Shown piece after piece: positions 6,461-11,748 of a stretch of DNA of 11,748 bases (within the stretch, counting starts at the first letter, position 1; each line of letters opens with the position of its first letter). The translations under genes were made by a program, and so were the position numbers. Below the pieces are notes generated by a model. That model ran no database searches, was not told where the DNA came from, and was given only the letters and a program-made list of their open reading frames with translations. Origin of the DNA: Phycisphaerae bacterium (GTDB lineage: Bacteria; Planctomycetota; Phycisphaerae; UBA1845; Fen-1342); the NCBI GenBank assembly GCA_020058145.1, contig JAGVEP010000455.1, positions 1-11,748 on the forward strand, read 5' to 3'.

Positions 6461-7852
6461 CTACCGGAGCAGGGACAGAACCTGCGAGCTTTGCTGGTTG
6501 GCCAATCCCAGCAGGGACATCGCCGTCTGGAGCAGGATGTTCTGCCGGTTGAGCTCCGCGCTCTCCACCGCGTAGTCGACGTCGTTGATGACGCTGCGGG
6601 CCTTTTCGAGCCCCTGCTTCACGTCGTTCAGCGACGCCAGCGACGTACGCACCTGGAACTTCTGGAATCCGCCGAGGCGGCCCTGAAGCTGGGAGACCTG
6701 GTGCTGCGCGGTGGCCGCGATGTCGGCCGCCGTGCTCGGGTTGCTCAGCACCGAGTTGGTACCACCGCTGGCCAGCGAACTCAAATAGCCGCCGGACTTG
6801 GTGCCCATGTTGCCGGTGTACATGCCGTCGATGCCGATTGTGGCCCGCGTTGTGGAGGTAGTCCCGAGCTGGAACGTGGCACCGCCATCGCCCTTGACCG
6901 TCAGTGTCACCGTATCGTTCACGGCGAAGGCCGAGGCGATTTCGAAGGTCACCGACGTCGAGGAGCCAATGAACGAAACAGTCTTGCCGTCTACCGCCGC
7001 CTGTTGGCCGTTGACGGTGACGCTGGCGTCGACACCGGTGTCGTTCTTGTCGCTGACGCCGCTGCCTTCGAGCAGCTTCGTGCGGACGAACGCGTCGGCG
7101 CCATAGGCCGTGCTGTAGATCCGCAGGTTGGTATTGCTGGCGTTGACCGTCGCCGACAGACCCGTCTGGGCCTTGGCCTGGTTGATCTTGTAAGCCGCGG
7201 CCGAGACCTTGTCGCCCGACGCGAGCGTGATCACCGCGGTACCGGTCCTGCCCTGCACGCTGAAGTTCACTGCGGCGGTGGCGCTCGTCGTCATGACGGC
7301 GCTGACCACTGCGTACGACGCGGCCGCAGTCATCTTGACGCTGAGCGTGGTGTCGGTCGAGCCGCTCTTGCGCGCATACGTGCGCACATCTGTGATCTTG
7401 GTGGCGTCGGTCGAGATGTTGATGCCCAGCGAGCCGTCCAGCAGCTTCTGCCCGTTGAATTGGGTGGTGCCGATGATACGGTCGATCGAAGCCAGCGCGT
7501 CGTCGATCTGCGCCTGGTTCGCGACCTTTTCCGCCGACGTCAAAGCCGCGTCGTTGGCGGTTTCACTGGCCAGCCGCTGGATGTCGCCGAGCAAGCTGCC
7601 GACCTGGCTGAGCGCGGTGTCGGCGACGCCGACCACGGTGTCCGTGCGCTGGTTGCTGCCGATGGCCGCGTTGACCGAAATGAGTTCGGAACCTAGCTTG
7701 GTCAGCGAAATCAAACCAGCCGGATCATCCGCCCCGCGGTTGATCCGGCTGCCGGTAGCCATCCTCTGCATCACATTGTCTTGAGCGGTCGTTGTCCTTG
7801 TGAGGATGTTCAGCAAGGACAATGTGTTGAGGTTATTAATTGTAAGACCCAT
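6461..7852 (-). CDS. fliC: Flagellin
   Basis: This is the subunit of the extracellular flagellar filament, 463 residues and without cysteine. The N-terminal D0/D1 domain (about 1-140) has MGLTINNLNT, then ATGSRINRGADDPAGLIS and FNGQKLLDG. The C-terminal D1/D0 domain (about 375-463) has GGFQKFQVRTSLASLND, ARSVINDVDYAVESAELNR and ends SQVLSLLR. The central part (about 145-370) is Thr/Ser/Val-rich and variable. Within it, residues about 195-258 (TAVITLASGD to GADAFVR) resemble a flagellin hook IN motif. ATG 7850-7852 has AGGAG seven bases upstream; the open frame extends further but that part is not flagellin-like. I see no convincing sigma28 or sigma54 promoter. A strong terminator follows. No flagellar chaperone or csrA lies next to it. 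Confidence 0.93.
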   Translation of the reverse strand: MGLTINNLNTLSLLNILTRTTTAQDNVMQRMATGSRINRGADDPAGLISLTKLGSELISVNAAIGSNQRTDTVVGVADTALSQVGSLLGDIQRLASETANDAALTSAEKVANQAQIDDALASIDRIIGTTQFNGQKLLDGSLGINISTDATKITDVRTYARKSGSTDTTLSVKMTAAASYAVVSAVMTTSATAAVNFSVQGRTGTAVITLASGDKVSAAAYKINQAKAQTGLSATVNASNTNLRIYSTAYGADAFVRTKLLEGSGVSDKNDTGVDASVTVNGQQAAVDGKTVSFIGSSTSVTFEIASAFAVNDTVTLTVKGDGGATFQLGTTSTTRATIGIDGMYTGNMGTKSGGYLSSLASGGTNSVLSNPSTAADIAATAQHQVSQLQGRLGGFQKFQVRTSLASLNDVKQGLEKARSVINDVDYAVESAELNRQNILLQTAMSLLGLANQQSSQVLSLLR

Positions 7853-7935
7853 GCCATGTCTCCTGGCGGTTTTGGCTGATTCCGAACCACCCCTAGCCTT
7901 CAAAACGCGCACGAGACGAGGCAAATCAAAGCGCG

Positions 7936-7969
7936 AAAAATCTTCCGGGCTCTTCCCGCGGCAGCCCGG
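7936..7969 (-). terminator. Possible terminator between the isomerase-like gene and flagellin
   Basis: On the minus strand CCGGGCT/AGCCCGG (7945-7951 with 7963-7969) forms a 7-bp stem with an 11-nt loop. Four bases and then TTTTT follow it. It lies about 175 bp after the isomerase-like gene and about 85 bp before the flagellin start. It could end that gene or act as a leader attenuator. The rest of 7853-8144 shows only a GC hairpin near 8071 without a T-run. Confidence 0.4.
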
Positions 7970-8144
7970 ACGGACCGGAGGACGTGGCCCGAGAACTTGA
8001 CCGCTGCCTAGCCGCGACGCGGTGCGGTCCGAGTCGACCGGCGTTTGGAGTTTCCCAACGGGCAGTTTTCCGGGCCGCGCGGCGGCCATTCCCCGGTGGT
8101 CAGCGGCCAGCAGACAACCAGATTTCTTTCAGCCGCGGCGGAAT

Positions 8145-9071
8145 TCAAAAATCGTCGCTGGCGACGTAGGCGTCAATAACCGCCTGCTCGCCCGCGCCGC
8201 CCGGCTGCGACGCCCCGTGTTCCATGCCCAGTACACCCTGATAGCCCTTGCTGTGGAGGTGCCGGAATATGCTGCGGAAATTGATTTCGCCGGTCCCGGG
8301 CTCTTTGCGTCCGGGCGTGTCGCCCAAATGGAAATAGGCGATCTCGCTCCAGGCCTTGTCGATGTTGGGAATCAGGTCGCCCTCGGTAATCTGCTGATGG
8401 TAGATGTCGTCGAGGATCTTGCAGGCCGGGCTGTTTACCGCCCGGCAAATCTGGTACGCCTGCGCGATCTTGCTCACGAAGAGCCGCGGGTGATCGCGCG
8501 GATTCAGTGGCTCGATGATCATCGTCAGCCCGGCGGGGGCGCACACTTCGGCGGCGGCCTTGAGATGCTCAACCAGGTTGGCCGTCTGGTAGTCCCACCC
8601 CAGCCGCGGCTCAACGCATCCCGGCACGACGATGCACCACTTGCCGTTGACGCGCTTGGCTGTCTCGATCGCGCTTTTGACCCCGGCCAGGAGCTTGGCC
8701 CGCGCGTCCTGGTCGTCATGCACCAGCGTCGGCTCGCCGAACTCGACGTACGCGCAGAATGCGCCCATGGTCAGCCCGAGCCGGTCCAGCTCGCGGCCAA
8801 TTTTCTCCTGCTCTTCGATGGGACGTCCCAGCATGCCGTTGTCTTCAAAGGCCCTAAACCCCCGGTCCGCCATGAATCTGAGTTGGTCGAGCAGTTTTTC
8901 CCCGGCGAGCTGCTTGAACTGGTCGGCATGGGGAGCGTATTTCAGCTTAAACATCTGCTTGCTGCCAGTAGTTCTGGTCCCGGCCTCCTGCGATTGAGCC
9001 ACCGCCGTGAGACGCATTGTTGCCGCCGCGCCCGCGGCCAGGCCACCGGCCAGGAAATCGCGTCGATGCAT
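8145..9071 (-). CDS. TAT-exported hydroxypyruvate-isomerase-like TIM-barrel protein
   Basis: This 308-residue protein belongs to the sugar phosphate isomerase/epimerase (AP endonuclease 2) superfamily and is closest in motifs to hydroxypyruvate isomerase, which interconverts hydroxypyruvate and tartronate semialdehyde. It starts with a twin-arginine signal, MHRRDFLAGGLAAGAAATM, with cleavage probably near AVAQ (24-27), so it should be exported folded. The barrel shows AFEDNG (74-79), the metal-site IIEPLNPRDHP with Glu187, LDDIYHQQITEGDL with Asp222, FHLGDTPGRKEPG with His248, and GMEHG with Glu284. All expected metal ligands are present. ATG 9071 has GGAGG eight bases upstream and a promoter about 50 bases away. 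Planctomycetes have many exported members with unknown sugar substrates, so the enzyme name is a family label only. Confidence 0.85.
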   Translation of the reverse strand: MHRRDFLAGGLAAGAAATMRLTAVAQSQEAGTRTTGSKQMFKLKYAPHADQFKQLAGEKLLDQLRFMADRGFRAFEDNGMLGRPIEEQEKIGRELDRLGLTMGAFCAYVEFGEPTLVHDDQDARAKLLAGVKSAIETAKRVNGKWCIVVPGCVEPRLGWDYQTANLVEHLKAAAEVCAPAGLTMIIEPLNPRDHPRLFVSKIAQAYQICRAVNSPACKILDDIYHQQITEGDLIPNIDKAWSEIAYFHLGDTPGRKEPGTGEINFRSIFRHLHSKGYQGVLGMEHGASQPGGAGEQAVIDAYVASDDF

Positions 9072-9120
9072 GGTGCGAGCCTCCGGTGTATTCGGCGGCA
9101 GACTTGGCGCCGCGGCAGAG

Positions 9121-9149
9121 AGTATAGGACCGGCGACAGATCGGGTCAC
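9121..9149 (-). promoter_or_regulatory. sigma70-type promoter of the isomerase-like gene
   Basis: On the minus strand GTGACC (9144-9149) and TATACT (9121-9126) are 17 bp apart. The start point would be about 43 bases before the ATG. The -10 is identical to that of rpmI. Confidence 0.6.
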
Positions 9150-9201
9150 GCGCCGCCGACGGCACGTACTGGCCGGGGAATTTCTGACGGCTTACCGGGT
9201 G

Positions 9202-9229
9202 TTGACAAACCGATCTAATATGGTACTAT
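9202..9229 (+). promoter_or_regulatory. sigma70-type promoter of the secreted repeat protein
   Basis: A perfect -35 TTGACA (9202-9207) is followed after 16 bp by TACTAT (9224-9229). It is the only consensus -35 in the divergent gap. It would leave a leader of about 110 bases, which includes a small CCCGG/CCGGG hairpin near 9250-9264. Confidence 0.55.
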
Positions 9230-9346
9230 TTGGCTGGCAAGGAATATGACCCGGCAGGTCCGGGTTTGTAGCGGTGCTCTGGCAGGCCGTATCCGACGCG
9301 GCGTTGTACGTCGGTGAACCAGGCTTATTTTCCGAAAGGACCACTG

Positions 9347-10225
9347 ATGAACAGGCAGTTCGTGAGCAGGGCGATCGTTGTGTGTGCCGTAGCCCTCGGG
9401 CTGGCGGGTAGCGCGGTGGCGCAGTGCAGCAGCCGGCACAAGCCCCAGGTAGACGGGGCAGTGGCGAAAACTGGCGCGGATTCGTCGACCTGTAAAGCGC
9501 ACCCGGATGGGGAAAAAGGTGACGCGGAGTTGGCGTGTCGGGGCAAAGCGCTCCACGCCGCCGGCGCGCCGCTGATGCAGTACAAAGTTGGGGACCAGAC
9601 GACGAAGTGCCCGCAGGAGGCGGCCAAGCTGGCGGCGGCGGCGGACGGCGATCCAAAAATCCGCTATGTCGTTGACGACACCGAATACTCACACAAACCC
9701 GAGGCGCTGGGTGCCCATGCGAAGGCTCTGGAGGCCCATCTGGCCAAGCTGAGCGAGCTCCGGTACGTCGTCGGCAAGGCGACCCTGGATTGCCCGCAGG
9801 CCGCCACCACGCTGGCTGCAAACCAGCATGAAGTCGTGAAATACCGCCTGGCGTCGTTCACATTCGAGGATCAGGCTGCCGCACAGCAAGCGGCCGACGC
9901 GGCCCGGGAGGCTGCGGAAAAGGTCCAACTGAAAACTGTGGTCGACGGCCAGGAGGTCTGCAACGCCAAAACCGGACAAAAGACCGGCGACCGCGGAGGC
10001 TGCTGTGCTGCCAAGGGCGGGGTGGCGGCGAAGAAGTCCGCGGGTGCGAAAGACGCCAGCGCCGGCAAGAAATGCGAGTACGTCGTTGGCAACGTGAAGA
10101 CGCTCTGTGAGGCGACGGCGAAGGTCGAGCTCGCGCAGGCCCGAATTCTGGCGGCCTACGACGCGCTCCAGGAAGTTGCAGGAAAGGCCGACGCCGGCAA
10201 GCCGGTGGCGGCGGCAGGAGCGTAA
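9347..10225 (+). CDS. Secreted Cys-containing repeat protein, function unknown
   Basis: I recognise no named function. The 292-residue protein begins with a signal peptide (hydrophobic 9-24, AVA cleavage before Gln26). After a Cys-containing linker it shows an alternating repeat. Type 1 units read YxVG....CPxxA: QYKVGDQTTKCPQEAAKLA (78-96), RYVVGKATLDCPQAATTLA (139-157), and EYVVGNVKTLCEATAKVEL (244-262). Type 2 units follow them: RYVVDDTEY plus an Ala-rich helix (106-136), KYRLASFTFEDQ plus helix (165-193), and a degenerate LKTVVDGQEVC (195-205). A Lys/Gly/Ala-rich insert with CC (206-241) breaks the third pair. Single cysteines at matching positions suggest metal binding or disulfides. ATG 9347 has AAGGA six bases upstream; an ATG at 9314 would precede a poorer signal peptide. 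It is monocistronic with its own promoter and terminator. Confidence 0.75.
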   Translation: MNRQFVSRAIVVCAVALGLAGSAVAQCSSRHKPQVDGAVAKTGADSSTCKAHPDGEKGDAELACRGKALHAAGAPLMQYKVGDQTTKCPQEAAKLAAAADGDPKIRYVVDDTEYSHKPEALGAHAKALEAHLAKLSELRYVVGKATLDCPQAATTLAANQHEVVKYRLASFTFEDQAAAQQAADAAREAAEKVQLKTVVDGQEVCNAKTGQKTGDRGGCCAAKGGVAAKKSAGAKDASAGKKCEYVVGNVKTLCEATAKVELAQARILAAYDALQEVAGKADAGKPVAAAGA

Positions 10226-10334
10226 GCTCGCTCGTCAAGGGCCGCCCCGCGCTGGCGCGGTGCGTTCCCGGGCGACGCGGCTAGCGGCCGGGGATCGTCG
10301 CGCCGTCGCGAAACATAACCACCACCACGGGAGC

Positions 10335-10384
10335 GAAGGACACGCTGGGCGCGCGGGGCGCCCGGTTGTGTCCTTCCTCTTTTT
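10335..10384 (+). terminator. Strong rho-independent terminator after the secreted repeat protein
   Basis: GAAGGACAC (10335-10343) pairs perfectly with GTGTCCTTC (10368-10376), and the interior holds a further GGGCGC/GCGCCC stem. CTCTTTTT follows directly. It lies 110 bp past the stop codon and separates this gene from the epimerase-like gene. Confidence 0.88.
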
Positions 10385-10521
10385 GTGGGGGTTGACGCCG
10401 GCGCGTCCAAGAAAACATTTCGCAAAGCGCGCCGTTTTGCGGCGCATTCCGAACTACTGGCGGTGAAATGCCGATATCTTGGGCAGGAACCCGGGGCAGT
10501 TCACGCCCAGGAGGATCGGCA

Positions 10522-11484
10522 ATGCGCACCGTGTTTATTACCGGCGCTGATGGCTTCACCGGCCGCCACCTACTCAATCATCTCGTCGGCCGCGGTTTTG
10601 AAGTGGTAGCGGGCGTCCGAAACCGCGCACGGAAGCTGGGTTACGAGCGCCAGGGCCACAAAGCTCTGGTGTGCGACGTGACCGATGCCATCAACGTGGC
10701 CCGAGTTATCGCCAGCGTCCGTCCGGACGGCGTCATCCACCTTGCGGGCCTGCCCGGGGCTGCAATTGTTGCCGGCGAGCCGCTCGAAGCCTTCCAGACT
10801 GTGGTGTCTTCCTGGGCCAACATACTCGATGCCGTTCGCCGGGCGGTCCCGCGCGCAAAAGTCGTGCTGGCCGGGTCCGGAGAAGTTTACGGTAACGCGG
10901 GCGTTGGGAATGGACCGGTAAGCGAGACGGCTAGCCCGCAGCCCGTGGACACGTTCGGCTCATGGAAATTAGCTGCCGAGACGATTGCCAGCACGTTTTT
11001 CCGCGACTACCACCTGAACGTGACGATCGCCCGGCCGTTCCACTACCTCGGGGCGGGCCAGTCGCCACGGTCATTCTGGGTGGACGTAGCCCAGCGTTTA
11101 GCGAATTTCGGCGGCAAGACAGCGGGTGGTGAGCTGCACTTTCCCGACCTGGCGTGTCGGCGGGACGTGTTGCACATCCAAGATGTGCTGACGGCCTACG
11201 AACGGTTGCTCCAGGACGGCCGTCCGAATGAAATCTACAACATCTGCTCCGGCAACGCGCTAACCTGTCGCGAGATCGTCGGTTTAATGGTCCAGGAGTT
11301 CGGTCTAACGCTCGACCTCGAGCAACAGCACGAAGCGGACGGCAGCTCGCCGTTGCCTGTGCTGTGGGGCAGCCATGCCAAGCTCAAGACGGAACTTGGC
11401 TGGCAGCCAACGCACTCGGTGCAGGACGCGGTGCGCGATCTCGTGCAGAGCTTGCGGAAGGCGCCGCAGCCTACGGGGCGGTAA
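10522..11484 (+). CDS. NAD(P)-dependent nucleotide-sugar epimerase/dehydratase/reductase-like (extended SDR)
   Basis: A 320-residue cytoplasmic extended-SDR protein. Proteins of this group epimerise, dehydrate or reduce nucleotide sugars for cell-surface glycans; GDP-6-deoxy-mannose reductase (RMD) and GalE are the closest by motif. The Rossmann start is FITGADGFTGRHL (5-17), then CDVTD (51-55), HLAGLPG (73-79), LAGSGEVYG (116-124), RRDVLHIQDV (213-222), YNICSG (239-244) and LGWQPTHSVQDAV (292-304). The catalytic YxxxK appears as FGSWK (145-149): Lys149 is kept, but Tyr is replaced by Phe (TTC at 10954-10956). It may therefore be inactive, binding-only, or use another residue. ATG 10522 has AGGAGG about seven bases upstream; the frame is open back to 10468 but that part is not SDR-like. 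No glycan gene is adjacent in view. Confidence 0.85.
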   Translation: MRTVFITGADGFTGRHLLNHLVGRGFEVVAGVRNRARKLGYERQGHKALVCDVTDAINVARVIASVRPDGVIHLAGLPGAAIVAGEPLEAFQTVVSSWANILDAVRRAVPRAKVVLAGSGEVYGNAGVGNGPVSETASPQPVDTFGSWKLAAETIASTFFRDYHLNVTIARPFHYLGAGQSPRSFWVDVAQRLANFGGKTAGGELHFPDLACRRDVLHIQDVLTAYERLLQDGRPNEIYNICSGNALTCREIVGLMVQEFGLTLDLEQQHEADGSSPLPVLWGSHAKLKTELGWQPTHSVQDAVRDLVQSLRKAPQPTGR

Positions 11485-11507
11485 GAGCCTGTCCCGCAAC
11501 TTGATGT
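11484..11507 (+). repeat. Conserved leader segment of the hairpin element
   Basis: This 24-bp segment starts at the last base of the epimerase stop codon and matches the reverse complement of 3626-3649 with three transitions (21/24). In both places it joins the TGTGGCACC start of the hairpin core, so it marks one end of a defined element. Confidence 0.75.
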
Positions 11508-11568
11508 GGCACCAACATGTGGCACCGGCATGTGGCACCGGCATGTGGCACCGGCATGTGGCACCGGC
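11504..11568 (+). repeat. Five tandem copies of a 13-bp unit (ATGTGGCACCGGC)
   Basis: Units start at 11504 (variant ending AAC), 11517, 11530, 11543 and 11556. The unit equals the first part of the 52-nt hairpin core plus its preceding A, so the array looks like a local expansion of the element's 5' edge, for example by replication slippage. Confidence 0.9.
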
Positions 11569-11748
11569 ATCTTGCCGGTGAAACCACAGGCTGAAAGCCT
11601 GTGCCACAGCATGTGGCACCGGCATCTTGCCGGTGAAACCACAGGCTGAAAGCCTGTGCCACAGCATGTGGCACCGGCATCTTGCCGGTGAAACCACAGG
11701 CTGGAAGCCTGTGCCACAGCATGTGGCACCGGCATCTTGCCGGTGAAA
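11557..11748 (+). repeat. Tandem array of the 52-nt hairpin element (55-bp period), running off the window
   Basis: Complete 52-nt units lie at 11557-11608, 11612-11663 and 11667-11718, with a partial one from 11722 to the window end. Each is separated by GCA. Each has stems CACCGGCA/TGCCGGTG (loop TCT) and CACAGGCT/AGCCTGTG (loop GAA in the first two, GGA in the third) inside TGTGG/CCACA. Stems are invariant and the only change is in a loop. The array follows the epimerase gene by 20-70 bp. Confidence 0.95.

Noticed and set aside
6302..7696. 464-codon open frame on the plus strand
   Set aside because: It is antisense to the flagellin gene, whose domain structure, start and terminator are clear.
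7853..8000. sigma28 or sigma54 promoter for the flagellin gene
   Set aside because: I could not find TAAA-N15-GCCGATAA or TGGCAC-N5-TTGC patterns with acceptable matches on the minus strand.
8071..8085. GC hairpin GGCCGC/GCGGCC as a terminator
   Set aside because: No T-run follows on either strand.
8022..9218. 398-codon open frame on the plus strand
   Set aside because: It is antisense to the isomerase-like gene. It shows no domain and covers the promoter region of that gene.
10392..10420. Promoter for the epimerase-like gene starting at TTGACG 10392-10397
   Set aside because: No acceptable -10 box lies 16-18 bp downstream, so this may be a chance -35-like match.
11557..11748. Regular repeats resembling a CRISPR array
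   Set aside because: The units are separated by an invariant three bases (GCA), with no unique spacers, and the units are hairpin cores found elsewhere in the window.

Overview
The window is high-GC bacterial DNA. I infer a planctomycete or a related PVC-group bacterium, with moderate confidence. The basis is the mixture of a solitary flagellin, a TAT-exported sugar isomerase-like protein, a secreted Cys-containing repeat protein of a kind I associate with planctomycetes, and dispersed GC-rich hairpin repeats next to genes. No rRNA or tRNA is present to test this. TGA is used as an ordinary stop by at least two intact-looking genes, so there is no sign of an altered code.

Positions 1-3141 are an accessory island. 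It opens with the 3' end of a group II intron (domains V and VI). Directly against it lies a XamI-like restriction endonuclease gene, then its gamma-class adenine methyltransferase gene broken by one in-frame TGA. Next comes a leftover C-terminal piece of a different methyltransferase that carries a frameshift. Short tandem repeats (4 x 7 bp and 5 x 8 bp) lie between this debris and the core genes.

Positions 3310-5271 hold rpmI (L35) and rplT (L20) behind a good sigma70-type promoter, followed 12 bp later by a lipase-like alpha/beta hydrolase. A hairpin repeat sits between rpmI and rplT. The infC gene that often precedes rpmI is absent.

Positions 5331-9071 are all on the minus strand: rplM-rpsI (L13, S9) with its own promoter, a flagellin with a strong terminator, and a TAT-signal hydroxypyruvate-isomerase-like TIM-barrel protein. 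Positions 9202-11484 return to the plus strand: the secreted repeat protein with a promoter and a strong terminator, then an extended SDR nucleotide-sugar epimerase/reductase with Phe in place of the catalytic Tyr. The window ends in a tandem array of the same 52-nt hairpin element found between rpmI and rplT, preceded by a 13-bp tandem expansion.

Apart from the ribosomal gene pairs and the restriction-modification genes, the genes look like independent transcription units with no shared pathway. No gene-free stretch exceeds about 300 bases. The longest are 10226-10521 (terminator and the epimerase RBS), 7853-8144 (one possible terminator and the flagellin leader) and 9072-9346 (two divergent promoters).
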